From positions 76,727,026 to 76,791,025 of the forward strand of contig CM035808.1 of the NCBI GenBank assembly GCA_020466095.1: a stretch of 64,000 nt of DNA, read 5' to 3'. How positions within the stretch are numbered: the first letter of the stretch is position 1; every line of letters begins with the position of its first letter. Shown piece by piece: positions 44,531 to 55,275 of this stretch. The stretch comes from Chlorops oryzae. Taxonomy: Eukaryota; Arthropoda; Insecta; Diptera; Chloropidae. Under the pieces are notes generated by a model, which searched no databases, had not been told where the DNA came from, and was given only the letters and a program-made list of their open reading frames with translations. Both the position numbers and the translations under genes were made by a program.

Positions 44531-45421
44531 AAGTGACGACTTTATTTGGCGGCAAAATACACAATCAGAAGAAGCAAAAAAAAAATCATTTTTGTATACA
44601 GATGTGAGAATAACAGAAAGAGTGTTTTTTTCTAGTGTGTAGGATGATGACCATAGTTAAAGCGATGTCGCATTTTTTTTCAGCGAAAGCTTAAGTCTAC
44701 ATAGTAGCTAATCACGCACCAAATTTGAATAAGCTGGGATGTATAGTAAAAAAGTTATCCAGGAAAAACGTTAAAAATCGTGATTTTTGAAACTTCTGAA
44801 CCACTTCCCACGATCCAAGAAGGGACTACGAAAAAAATTTGTTCGCAGTTTTTCGGACATTTACCTGGTTCAAGTCCATGCTAAATTACAATATGATATC
44901 TTTCATCGCTTAGGAGTAAATTGTTTACAAACCAAGTTAAACTATTTCCGAACCGTTGAAGTCAAACGCAAAACAAAATTTTTTAATTATTTCTGAGCAG
45001 TTGAAATGAGTAACTAAACAGTAAAACCATGCTCAAAGTAAATGAATAAAAATAAAAAAAAACCTTAAAATAAAAATAAAGAGAAAAAAAGGTTTAATCG
45101 AACATAAATAATAGACGTTAACAATCAATAAATTGATGCTTTCACCATAGAACGCTCCACATTTCATCTTATTAATTAACCCTCTAACCGGAATGTGGTC
45201 CTCAAGGTCCACATTCAAAATAGCTGATTTTCACCAAAGATCGATTTCAATTAAATTCATAAGTGTAACCACGGCTTTAAAAGCCTTTTCTTCCTACTGA
45301 CTGCTCTATAAAGGAAAATAATAGTGTGCGGGATATTCTTTTTTGAGCTCCTCAATGTTAAATAAGTTTAAAAATCTGTTTGGACTTGTGTTTTTATCAA
45401 TTTAAATTTGGCCTGTTACAG
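44531..45421. other. Non-coding interval, no gene seen
   Basis: AT-rich with short hairpins (for example GTGGTCCTCAAGGTCCAC at about 45193). Short frames here carry no recognisable similarity. Confidence 0.35.
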
Positions 45422-45453
45422 GGTTAAATTATTTGCAACCTAACAACATCAAA

Positions 45454-45570
45454 ATGGAAAAATACTGGATCACAAGGATGACAATCCTCACCAACATCAA
45501 TGGCGAAAATACCGTCATCTACTACACCGACGTGATCAACACCACCACCGTCTTCAAACACACTAAGTAG
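45454..45570 (+). CDS. Small GC3-rich ORF, 38 codons, unknown
   Basis: Starts MEKYWITRMTILTNINGE and ends TTTVFKHTK before TAG. I count 29 of 38 codons with G or C in the third position, in strongly AT-rich surroundings. The frame is open upstream to a possible splice acceptor GTTACAG at about 45421 (preceding residues NYLQPNNIK). It could be the last exon of a gene or of an element-encoded protein. No homolog recognised and no upstream exon identified. Confidence 0.4.
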   Translation: MEKYWITRMTILTNINGENTVIYYTDVINTTTVFKHTK

Positions 45571-45910
45571 CAAGTAACCATTCTTTTATATTACGAATAT
45601 TTTATTAATTTAAAAATTTTATATTTTATCACTTAATTTTTTTGAAATTGAACTATTATATTAAATCACAAAGAATAAAATAAATGTAAATATATAAAAA
45701 TTAGCATCTATGAGTTCCTCTCTGTAAAATGCGATTTTGTCATACTCGGTTTTGACCTTTGAGAGCTTTGCATATAAGCAACTAAGACATTTTTCGAGTG
45801 GTACGAATTTCCATTACTCCTGCGCAGCAGTAGTGCAGGTATAGCATAATTCAACAAATATATTTTTGTTGTTTGCTCCGCACTCGAGTAAACGAAATTT
45901 CACACTGACA
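45571..45910. other. Possible LTR/leader of gutted Gypsy, unproven
   Basis: AT-rich, then a moderately GC-rich stretch (45760-45910) directly before the MGKTES frame. By position it would be LTR and leader, but no second LTR copy was found. Confidence 0.3.
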
Positions 45911-45920
45911 TGGGAAAGAC

Positions 45921-46070
45921 CGAGTCAAAGGTCGAAAGCAATAATGGCACCATTGTTCATGATTTATAAATCATAGAAGCACCTAAAACAACAAATACGT
46001 TGTTAATAATAATAAATATTGTCTTGGTAGCAAAATCCATATATATGACGTATATAAATGGCACCGGAAC
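45921..46070 (+). pseudogene. Gypsy-type short MG-start ORF, interrupted
   Basis: Reads MGKTESKVESNNGTIVHDL, a stop, then IIEAPKTTNTLLIIINIVLV. I recall insect Gypsy elements with a first ORF of this shape: N-terminal MG (possible myristoylation), EAPKTNNTLL, then a hydrophobic helix. It is consistent with the integrase fragment 1 kb downstream belonging to the same element, with the middle lost. Based on memory of family shape, so moderate confidence. Confidence 0.4.
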
Positions 46071-46983
46071 ACAATCGAAAGAATGTATATGAAGAGAGCT
46101 GCATATATGGACCAAATTTAGTATGTGGGCACACATTTTTCCAAAAATTAAATGACCAAAAACAAATTTTTTTTAGATCTTACAAAATCCCTATTACCCG
46201 ATAGAACAATAAGAACTGAAACAATAATGAAATATTTAATCATACTCTTTGAATGTTTGGAAAGAATAAGATGTATAATAGGGTGTCAAACTTCTGGTTT
46301 CTGGGCACAAACGTTTTTTGAAAGCTAAAGGGGTAGAGTATTTTTCAGAATTTTTTCAGATTTTTTCGAAAATGTTTAAAGGTCCCCCAAAACCGTTTTT
46401 CCCTAGTTAACAGAACTTTTGGATTTCCTTTAACTGTAAGCATATTTTCATTTACGATGCACTCGTTTTGAGTCTTGCTGCCATCGTGTCAAAAGAAAAA
46501 TGTTTTATCTTTCCGTCTATGCCGAAAGAGCAAAAATTTCGATTGTTCTCGTGGTCTATTTTCAGCGACAATCTCAAATTTTTTCAAAAATTTACTTTAA
46601 CAGCATAAACAAGGTATCATAACTTCTAAAGTTGCTATAAAACTATGAAAAAGTATTGATGCAGTTTGATAGACTGCGCGTTTGTTAAAGCGTGTAAATA
46701 TAAAAATATTTATTTACTTTCGCGGTGGTAAGGTAATAACCTAAAAACAATGTGTTGCATACATAAAGGGGTATATTTTTAACAGTCTTTGCTTATGTGA
46801 TTTAAAAATTTTCTAAGTTTTCTGTATACATATCAGAGTTCTGGAAACAACTTGAAAAATTTATTGCATACTTAAAGTGCAAGTACAATTTGGATTTTTA
46901 AATGTACATTGATAATATCTGTGCCAATTGATCATAACTTCTTAAGTCAAAAACCGTTGTTTTGCGAAAATTCTCTTTAAATT
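46071..46983. other. Non-coding interval in gutted Gypsy
   Basis: No protein similarity recognised; AT-rich. It occupies the place where gag, protease and RT would be if both flanking fragments are one element. Confidence 0.3.
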
Positions 46984-47566
46984 TTGCACGCCTTGTGTCA
47001 GCTACTAAAGATTGAACACAACACATCGACAGCCTGCCATCATCAAACTTTAAGTACAGTGGAAAGGCGACACAGAACACTAAATGAGTACTTGCGATCT
47101 TATATAAACTCTGAGAAAAACAAATGGTACGAGTGGATGAAATACTATACGTATTGCTACATTGCGACATCATCTGCCAGCTATGGTTACGCCTCCTTTG
47201 AAATAGCGTACGGAAAACACCACAGACCTACGACTTTCTTGCAGACAATAAAATAGACCAAATTTACAATTTTGAAGCCTTTGCAAAGGAACTTAAATAC
47301 AGACTACAGGTTACGCAGAAGACATCGCATGATCTTTTAGAAAAGGCAAAGCAAAGTTCAAATCTCGAGTATCACAATAAAGCGAATCCGCAGGTCATTA
47401 ATATAAATGACATAGCTAACTTGAGAGATGAGGCTCGTCATAAGCTTGATGGCATCTACAAGGGCCCATATAAAGTAATAAAATTAGAAAATCAAGGAAA
47501 TTGTGAAATTGAGAAAGACTCAAAACGAATTATTGTACATAAAAACCGTTTAAAAGAAGCGTAAAT
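46984..47566 (+). pseudogene. Ty3/Gypsy integrase C-terminal fragment
   Basis: 46984-47256 reads LCQLLKIEHNTSTACHHQTL, then STVERRHRTLNEYLRSYIN and KYYTYCYIATSSASYGYASF: the end of the integrase core, with the catalytic Glu in VERRHR. After a stop at 47254 and a frame change it continues with KAKQSSNLEYHNKANPQVI, a GPY-like DGIYKGPYKVIKLENQG and IVHKNRLKEA before TAA at 47564. A possible polypurine tract, AAGGGGAAAAGC, lies at about 47658. Confidence 0.75.
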
Positions 47567-47849
47567 TTCTAAAATCATTATTAAAGTTTTATTGTCTTAG
47601 GTCATAAGTAAAATGCCTTGGCCAGGTGCATAAGTAACATTAAAAAATTCAAATAAGGGGAAAAGCTCATTAAAGCTATATACAACTATTAAAACTTTTT
47701 ATCTAATTACTTTAATCATTTTATTCAATTATCTTTTCATAAATAAGTCTTTTTAATGTATTTGAATATTAAATATCAAAATAAATACAATACAAATATA
47801 GTTATAAAATATCCTCTTTTGTAGAAATACTACACGTTTTTTTCGAGCT
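47567..47849. other. Non-coding interval between Gypsy fragment and Penelope element
   Basis: AT-rich. The left part may be the remains of the Gypsy 3' end. No LTR pair can be shown. Confidence 0.35.
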
Positions 47850-47887
47850 TAAGGTCAAGGTTTTGGTTTTTATTTAAATTTGAAAAC

Positions 47888-47928
47888 GTCCAATATTTCG
47901 CTTTTCGTCGAAAAGCATCTTCAGGGAC
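47888..47928 (-). ncRNA. Candidate hammerhead ribozyme (minimal type I)
   Basis: Minus strand in order: GTCC (stem I), CTGAAGA (core CUGANGA), T, GCTTTTC-GAC-GAAAAGC (7-bp stem II with a 3-nt loop), GAAA (core), ATAT overlapping a very short palindromic stem III, T (cleavage-site UH), GGAC (stem I). This matches the short-stem-III hammerheads reported in Penelope-like elements, which may act as dimers. Only four base pairs of stem I are seen and one base is unpaired before stem II. Function not shown. Confidence 0.5.
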
Positions 47929-48103
47929 TCTAAAAAATTACATATAACATTGAACACATTAAGAGGAATATCACCAACAAACTTTTTAACAATATAGAAC
48001 TTACATTAACAAATCACCAAACATTATTTACATGTACAAAAAATTAAACAATTACTTTCTTATGACAAAAAACTTTTTTAATTATCTGTTGAACTGTGTA
48101 CGG

Positions 48104-50137
48104 CTAATGTTGTTGTGCTCTCGCTTTTATAGCTTTGTTTTTAAAGATCATATGTCTGTATGTGTGTGCGACGTTTTCTATATCAACTTTGTAGTTGATT
48201 CTGTTATGCGGCGGTACATCAATAATGTGCAGCATCTCTAATGTTAAGCGTTTTCTGTATGTATGTTCCGATTGTAATATGCGAACATTTTCTAAATCGG
48301 GAGAGTGTAATTCTTCAATACAGTGGGACGATAGTGCTGTTTTGTTGGTCAATCCTCGATTACGGGTTCTTAAGTTTGATTTATGTCCACTTAGTCTGGT
48401 TTTTAGCGCATTTCCTGTTGTTCCCACGTATATCTTCCCACACGGTTCGTCATTGTTGCCCTTACATTTTATCCGGTATATAACGTTGTTTCTGTCTCCT
48501 TTGTCAATTTTGCTCTTTTTATTGTTGAAAAATCTTCGAACCGTGTTACTCATTTTGTACGCGATATTAACTTTTTTGTGGTCGTAATAATTTATTCTAT
48601 TCAATCTCTCGGTTATTTTCGGGATATACGTCATTGATAGGAACGGTTTTTGTTGTACGGCCCTATCGTTTTTCTTTTTCTTGTTTTTCACATATTTGTT
48701 TATTATTTTATTCAAAACGTGTCTTGGGAAGCTACTGGCTGTAAGTATAGTTTTAATTTTTTCAAAGTTCCGTTTTTGATATGATGGATCGCTGATTGTC
48801 AACACTCTTCTTATAAAGTTATACGCCGTATTCTTAATCATATTTTTTGGATGTTTTGAAAAATAATTTATTAATCGTCCAGAGGCTGTTGGTTTTTGGT
48901 ACCAGTCCATATATGTTCTGTTGTTCATTCTAATTAATTTTGTGTCAAGATATGTTAGTATATTGTTGTTTTCTTTTTCTGCCGTAAATTTAAGGCTGCT
49001 ATGGTATGAATTTAATAGCTCAAACATCCTGTCAACCTGGTCCTTTTTTATAATCATGAAGATATCATCTACATATTTTGTTACGCACTTCGGTTTTTCT
49101 TCCATTTTGTCTATGCATTTGTCTAATAAATCCTCCATGACGATGTCGGCGATTATTGGTGATGCTGGAGATCCCATCGGTAGTCCTTTTAGTTGCATAT
49201 ATGTTTTATTTTCATATTTAAAATATCGGTTGTCTTTAATACAAAATTTCAAAGCTTGTATAAATAATTGTTTCGTCCATCTTGTTGTTGTCATCACCTG
49301 GTCCCATTTTTCTTCAATAATTGTCAGTGCGTGTGTTACCGAAATATTCGGAAAAAGAGATATTACGACAAAGGAAATCATAATTTCGTCCGATTCAATC
49401 GATGTGTTGAGTTTTTCTTTGAAGTCCATGGAATCTCTTACATTATATATAGAGTCCTTAGTATAAATCCGCAATGTTTGGGTCAGGAACTTGCATAGTT
49501 TATATGTTGGTGAACCTATTGTAGAGCAGATAGGGCGAAGTGGAATTTCCGGTTTGTGAATTTTCGGCAATCCATAAATTCTCGGAGCTATGGGAGCGCT
49601 TATCTTTAATCTAAGAGTCTCTTTTTCGTCTATTACGTTGCTTTTTTTCATACGGTCTATTATTTCATTTGTTTTCTTGTGAAGCGACGTTGTGGGGTCT
49701 TTATTGACTCTTCGGTACGTCATGATATCATTCACAACCCCACCCATTTTCATGTCGTATTCTGTTTCCTCCATTGCTACTGTTACATTTCCTTTGTCTG
49801 CTGATAATATGAGTATATGTTTATTCTTCTTTAAAAATTCTTTGGCGTCCTTTGCTGAATTTATGAGAAATTTGTCAAGTCTGTTCCACTGTCTTTTGTT
49901 CATTTCGTTGTCTAGTATTACAGTGAGTCTCGTTCTCGCGATCTCTTGTTCATCTGTTTCTTCTATAGTCTGTATGCACTCCTCGCCGTCTGCTTTGAGC
50001 TGAAAAATTGGTAAATCTTGGTGTTGATATGGGAGAGCGAATTTTGGTCCAAGAGAGAGCAATAATTTTATATTATCAGGTATTGTTGTTTTTGTCTGAT
50101 TGGAAAACCAGGTTTCATTGTATTGCAATGCTATCAA
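48104..50137 (-). CDS. Penelope-like RT and GIY-YIG endonuclease, 677 aa
   Basis: Reverse transcriptase of Penelope type, uninterrupted. N-terminal part has TIPDNIKLLLSLGPKFALP and LSADKGNVTVAME (residues 111-123). RT motifs: RIYGLPKIHKP (186-196), RPICSTIGSP (201-210), ISFVVISLFPNIS (254-266), LKGLPMGSPASPIIADI (316-332) and KYVDDIFMI (354-362). The GIY-YIG domain has YRIKC (554-558), CGKIYVGTTG (566-575), KTRLSGH (579-585) and RLTLEMLHI (630-638), with the Cys/His residues of the linker finger. The residue at 257 is Val (codon GTC), where the first catalytic Asp of motif A normally stands, so polymerase activity should be lost. The usual N-terminal extension seems short, in line with 5' truncation. 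Likely start is the ATG at 50137. Confidence 0.9.
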   Translation of the reverse strand: MIALQYNETWFSNQTKTTIPDNIKLLLSLGPKFALPYQHQDLPIFQLKADGEECIQTIEETDEQEIARTRLTVILDNEMNKRQWNRLDKFLINSAKDAKEFLKKNKHILILSADKGNVTVAMEETEYDMKMGGVVNDIMTYRRVNKDPTTSLHKKTNEIIDRMKKSNVIDEKETLRLKISAPIAPRIYGLPKIHKPEIPLRPICSTIGSPTYKLCKFLTQTLRIYTKDSIYNVRDSMDFKEKLNTSIESDEIMISFVVISLFPNISVTHALTIIEEKWDQVMTTTRWTKQLFIQALKFCIKDNRYFKYENKTYMQLKGLPMGSPASPIIADIVMEDLLDKCIDKMEEKPKCVTKYVDDIFMIIKKDQVDRMFELLNSYHSSLKFTAEKENNNILTYLDTKLIRMNNRTYMDWYQKPTASGRLINYFSKHPKNMIKNTAYNFIRRVLTISDPSYQKRNFEKIKTILTASSFPRHVLNKIINKYVKNKKKKNDRAVQQKPFLSMTYIPKITERLNRINYYDHKKVNIAYKMSNTVRRFFNNKKSKIDKGDRNNVIYRIKCKGNNDEPCGKIYVGTTGNALKTRLSGHKSNLRTRNRGLTNKTALSSHCIEELHSPDLENVRILQSEHTYRKRLTLEMLHIIDVPPHNRINYKVDIENVAHTYRHMIFKNKAIKARAQQH

Positions 50138-50411
50138 ATATCAAATTTTGTATGGATACTTAAAACACATATACCATTGTACAACCGCGATCACACTAGT
50201 TTACAGAATTTAAGATTTTCGCGAGAGCAGAGACGACATGATGGTTTTTAGATTAAATTGGGGTCTCTGTTGACGAAAATTGCCCGCCTAAATAACATAA
50301 AATTTGATTAGTCTAAAGCAATGTGGAGAATTTCTAATAACTTCCGTATTTTTCAACCTATTTTGAAGAAATTAAATTTTGTATATACGCTAAAATCTAT
50401 TTATGACATTT

Positions 50412-50896
50412 AGGGCCAATATTACCAAGCATATTTAAAAAAATTTTTAAATAAAAATCCGCTTTTGGTTTTTACCATTCCAATAAGAAAAAAAATTTTA
50501 AAATATTTTAAATCACCTCGGCACTGCGTTTAAATATGATATCAAATTTGAGTTCGATTTTCAAAAACCAGCTGTTTGGAAAAATTCAAAGAAATAATTT
50601 AAAAAAAAAATCCAGTTTTAGAAATAAAACAATACGGTAGACAGGACTAAAAGCTTTGGAGTCACAGGACAGCAATTTGGAGTACGAAACAATAGTTAGA
50701 ATGGCTCTTTATAGAATCCGTTTTTAAAAATAACGATCTGCTCAGCTATCAAATGTACTCACAGCCCTGGAAACAGGCGGTGCTGCCGTACATTTCGATG
50801 CTTAAAAAATTGCGATTTTGAAAATGAAGTTTATTTTAAAAAAATTTTAATTTTAATTTTAAAATTTTTTTAAATATGCTTGGTAATATTGGCCCT
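50412..50896. mobile_element. MITE, 485 bp
   Basis: Inverted ends AGGGCCAATATTACCAAGC (50412) and GCTTGGTAATATTGGCCCT (to 50896), about 36 bp in all. No coding sequence and no clear target duplication. Confidence 0.75.
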
Positions 50897-51719
50897 TAGT
50901 AACCGAAAAAAATTAAAAATATTGTTAGTACTTTGAAGTTTAAATGAACTTTTGAAAATGAAAAAAAAACCCAAAAAAGTCAAACTTTTGCAAGTTAAAA
51001 TGTCTATAGCTTACAAACTAAGACGCCGACTTTAACAAATGGTATATCGTTACAAAGAAGAAAATTTTCTGCTTTCTAATTAAATGTTATGTTATTTTGG
51101 CGGGTAGTTTTTGAGTTCTTCGGCGAAATCTCTTAAAGTAACCGAAAAACACGTTATTTGCGTATATCTCATAAGCTTTTCATAAACGGATGCAATTTTC
51201 GTGATCAGCGACCCCAACTTAGTCTTAAAATTCTCGTTTCGTCTCTGCTCTTTTTTTTTGTAAGCTAGTGTCATTTATGTACTTACAGAAATGATCGCGT
51301 TTTCCAAAGGGGAAAGCATCACTATGTCATTTCCTACGGTCATACTTTTATTCCATGCAGACACGAAAGAACGCTTGATTTCAAACTCTAGATCTGGACA
51401 CTCATTAAAGTGTCAGCACTTTATCAAGAAAAGCTTCATGAGTGAAGGCATGCAATACATTGTTTAAACAATATCCATTCCCACATTTTTAGTATAAACG
51501 GGAACCGTGGTTGCCTTCAAATACTTTGAATAAACAATATTCGTTCCCACTTAAACAAGATCCGTTGGTCACGTTCCGCAGTGTCAGCATTTATTCTTGT
51601 GTCCGTTAATACACTGCTGTAAATTCTTTCTATGTATTTTTAAAGTTAATAAAGAACACGCATCAGTCGATGCGCGCTAGCTTTACGCTAAACACCGTAT
51701 TTTAATTCTACAATGCTAC
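50897..51719. other. Non-coding interval, possible LTR remains
   Basis: No protein similarity. 51380-51719 has features reminiscent of an LTR end (AATAAAGAACACG at about 51647; repeats of CAATAT..CGTTCCCAC), but no second copy is present in the window. Confidence 0.3.
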
Positions 51720-52403
51720 TGTTGGGTGTCACAACCGCACAAACATATCTTATGCCGTATTCCGATAAAAAGTGCAACAACAGAAGCACCGGCGTTCAGA
51801 GTTAAGTGAACGTAAAAGCTGGCGAAATAACCGAAATACGCTTAGCAAGCATAAGCTGGGCACGAGAACGCATTATAAGACTGACTTATATCAACAATAA
51901 TGAAAGTCAGCCGAGAATGTAATAGCCGATACTGCCAGCACAGCAATCACAAAAGAAATGGAACACCTAACAGCAAGTGAGCTTTGGCTAGCGGTATTGA
52001 GCAAAAGCAGTCTAAAAGAACAACGAATAAGCTGACCTGATGGGAAAGATATTGGAAATGCAGCAACAACATCAAAGATGACCCAGAAGAATGTCGCAAC
52101 AAACGATATTGCTAGACCAGTAATATCGCTCTATTTAAATCAAGCATCGTTCACGGAAAGGGGGCTTCGATCAGAACCGTGAACCGAAGTATTCAGTAGA
52201 TCTCAACTTTAACGCACCTTCTCACGAGCCAGCACGTTGAAGTGTGGATCTCCGCGTTATCTGGGGAAAAGCTCAGTTAAGTTAGTTAGCATAAGGATTT
52301 AATGTTATGCTTTAAAAGAAATAAAAGCTATATTCAACATTAAACGGTTTCGAGTAATTCCTTGCGTTAATCTACTTGGATGTGCTCCCTAGACGACACA
52401 ACA
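51720..52403 (+). mobile_element. Solo LTR, same family as 40184-41049
   Basis: 684 bp, TGTTGGGTGTCAC to GACGACACAACA. Shares with the other LTR the blocks GATATTGCTAGACCAGTAAT (CAATATTGCTAGATCGGCAA there), CTATTTAA, AGATCTCAACTTT, CGAGCCAG and GTGTGGATCTC in the same order. No internal region and no clear target duplication. Confidence 0.7.
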
Positions 52404-52419
52404 CTGTTTGAAAACCAAT

Positions 52420-53483
52420 TGTATGGGCTTTGAGGAAAAGATAAACTGATGGTAAAAATGTTACCCATTGAGGGAAAAATAAACGACCAAAGTCAAAATT
52501 TCTGAAAAAACTTTCAATTTTTTTTACTTTGGGAGCCATTTTGGTATGAAAAAGATCTTAGTAAAGCGACTGATACAAGCTATCAAACTAGCTTCAATAT
52601 TATTAGTTGTGTTGATTTTCTCATTTCACGAACACTGTATGGGAAATGAAAAACCGCATACAACTAAAAATATTGAAGCAACCCTACAGAAATATGGACT
52701 GACCCAAGTGTAGCCTTCGGTCAGTCCCTCATGTTACCACTACTACTCCCTTCCCAATTCCACTTTAAATGTATTCAACTGACCTTTTTAACATGGGCCT
52801 GTCCTTTAGGAGGGACTAGTATGCAAAACGGCTGGTCATAGGCCAGTTTTTTTGGGTCAATTGTCGCAATTTTGTTTGGTTTTAGGGTAGTCAAATGAGG
52901 AAAATTAGCAACTAATTTCTTATAAATATTCCAAGTTGATGAAAGTGTCATTTACAGACTACCCTTAAACTAACCCGTTCATAACCCACCCACCGCCCGC
53001 TAGTCGACTTCGATGGAGCATACTGCCATAATATAACCGATAGGGTTTGGACTGGTCAAAGGCCAGTCCTTGTTGGAAATTGACCGGCTCATTACTGCAG
53101 GGAAGTTCGATATCGTGAATCAGTCCTTTAACACACTTAACTTTGTTTTTAAATCCTATTTTTCCTGATGTTAAACCGCCAACAAGGTATGACAAATGGA
53201 CAAAGGTTGTAAAGGAAATTTACTGCAGATTCGGAAAAATATTAGAAAATTTTGTGTTAATAAGACCTTTTTCATACCAAAATGGCTCTCAAAATCAAAA
53301 ATTTTTTTAAAATTTCAAAATTTTGGCTTTGATGGCAAAACTACCATTGAAGCTGCAAAAAAGGATAGGATTTTTTTATTTGTTTAGAGAGATCTGACAA
53401 TTCTCTGTCGAACTGCATTAAAATTTGTATCTTGGATTCAAACGTTTAGGCGTGAAAGTTTTTTTCTGAAACAACTGCGTAAT
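52420..53483. repeat. Inverted-arm dispersed repeat, about 1.06 kb
   Basis: A left block containing GAGCCATTTTGGTATGAAAA (52528-52560) is the reverse complement of a right block with TTTTCATACCAAAATGGCTC (53268-53290). The right block matches 42375-42460. Between them several copies of a GGCCAGTC-like motif occur (about 52720-53080). Likely a non-autonomous element. Its right side, near 53484, is the target of the palindrome insertion. Confidence 0.5.
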
Positions 53484-53491
53484 ATATAGAT

Positions 53492-55275
53492 TAAGGTGGC
53501 CGCCAAATGTATGGAAAAAAATAAGTGCATTCGTATTCACGCTCCTTGTGATTTAAAATCTTGGTATCTATTGAAAACTTACTCGTGCAAAATTTTGTGG
53601 CGATTGGGTAATGTTTAGAGGGCGCTCATGGCCCCCGAAGTTGAGATAAATGTTGTTAAAATTTCCATAACTTGAGATGTGTTGCTGCTAGCTATAGACA
53701 ATGTTCCGTGGCCCTTCGTAGTTTTTAAAACTACATATTTCGTTCTCATGTCTCAAAGCTCTATCTCAACACATAAAAAAATGTTCCTAATACGACCCGA
53801 TTTTTAAAGGAAATTCGTTTTTTGTATTTTGCGGGTTAATCTGACCTCTGACAGAAATAATATCTTTAACCAGCCCCCCTTATTTTTGTTTCAGCTAACT
53901 TTTTTTCTTAGGCTATGAAGCTCTATCTCAACAATTGAAGGGACTTACCATAGAAAAATGTAGAAAATTGCTATTTTTTCCCTCCATGGGTGCAATAACA
54001 ATCCGAGAAAGTTAACAATGAGTGGAAACCTCTTTTTTATGAATAAAGTATCATTTCTCATCATTCAATATGCTGATCTATCCTTCATGTTCAAACTAGC
54101 TGTCATACATAATATCCCATGTTAAAGGTAGCTGGAATTTGATGAAGACAACATTGCTCAAAGTTGCCCTTCTTGGAGATGGTTAAATACGTAATAATAG
54201 ATATATTTACATCAAAAGACATGTCATTATCAATGGCGTTTTTAAATAATTAAAAAAACAAAAATTGATGCTACTAATTAAAAAAAAAAAAAGTTTTAAA
54301 AACGGGAGCATTTGTAGTAGCACAAATATGCAATAATAACCCTAAACGAGCTTGAAAAAATTGAAAAAAGTTGGTAAAGTTTTGAAATGATCACAATACC
54401 AACTTTTTTCTATTTTTCAAGCTCGTTTAGGGTTATTATTGCATATTTGTGCTACTACAAATGCTCCCGTTTTTAAAACTTTTTTTTTTTAATTAGTAGC
54501 ATCAATTTTTGTTTTTTTAATTATTTAAAAACGTCAACGATAATGACATGTCTTTTGATGTAAATATATCTATTATTACGTATTTAACCATCTCCAAGAA
54601 GGGAAACTTTGAGCAATGTTGTCTTCATCAAATTCCAGCTACCTTTAACATGGGATATTATGTATGACAGCTAGTTTGAACATGAAGGATAGATCAGCAT
54701 ATTGAATGATGAGAAATGATACTTTATTCATAAAAAAGAGGTTTCCACTCATTGTTAACTTTCTCGGATTGTTATTGCACCCATGGAGGGAAAAAATCGC
54801 AATTTTCTACATTTTTGTATGGTAAGTCCCCAAAATTGTTGAGATAGAGCTTCATAGCCTAAAAAAAAAAAATAGCTGAAACAAAAATAAGGGGGACTGG
54901 TCATAGATATTATTTCTGTCAGAGGTCAGATTAACCCGCAAAATACAAAAAACGAATTTCCTTTAAAAATCGGGTCGTATTAGGAAAATTTTTTTATGTG
55001 TTAAGATAGAGCTTTGAGACATGAGAACGAAATATGTAGTTTTAAAAACTACGAAGGGCCACGGAACATTGTCTATAGCTAGCAGCAACACATCTCAAGT
55101 TATGGCAATTTTAAGTTATGAAAACAACATTTATCTCAACTTCGGGGGCCATGAGCGCCCTCTAAACATTACCCAATCGCCACAAAATTTTGCACGAGTA
55201 AGTTTTCAATAGATACCAAGATTTTAAATCACAAGGAGAAAGAATAAAAACACTTGTGCCAAAAAGGCCACCTTA
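53492..55275. mobile_element. Giant fold-back element, 1.78 kb palindrome
   Basis: Tips TAAGGTGGCC and GGCCACCTTA, flanked by the 8-bp duplication ATATAGAT (53484-53491, 55276-55283). The arms are about 880 bp and nearly perfectly complementary (for example GGGCGCTCATGGCCCCCGAA at about 53620 against TTCGGGGGCCATGAGCGCCC at about 55140). They meet around a loop of about 20 nt near 54385. No coding content. The 8-bp duplication fits hAT- or P-type mobilisation; TTAA at both tips is an alternative reading. Confidence 0.9.

Larger units (their letters stand above)
47850..50150 (-). mobile_element. Penelope-like element
   Basis: Minus-strand element with one long ORF (RT plus GIY-YIG endonuclease) and, about 180 bp past its end, a hammerhead-ribozyme-like motif typical of Penelope-like terminal repeats. 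The second terminal repeat was not found upstream, so the 5' end (near 50150) is probably truncated, as is common for these elements. Confidence 0.85.

Noticed and set aside
44787..44996. 69-codon frame after the satellite
   Set aside because: No similarity, ordinary A/T-rich codon use and no splice or promoter context; treated as chance.
48921..50003. Plus-strand frames of up to 181 codons over the Penelope gene
   Set aside because: They are antisense shadows; all RT and endonuclease motifs are on the minus strand.
53492..55275. TTAA target duplication for the giant palindrome
   Set aside because: TTAA appears at both tips, but an 8-bp direct match ATATAGAT immediately outside is harder to explain by chance, so I preferred the 8-bp reading.
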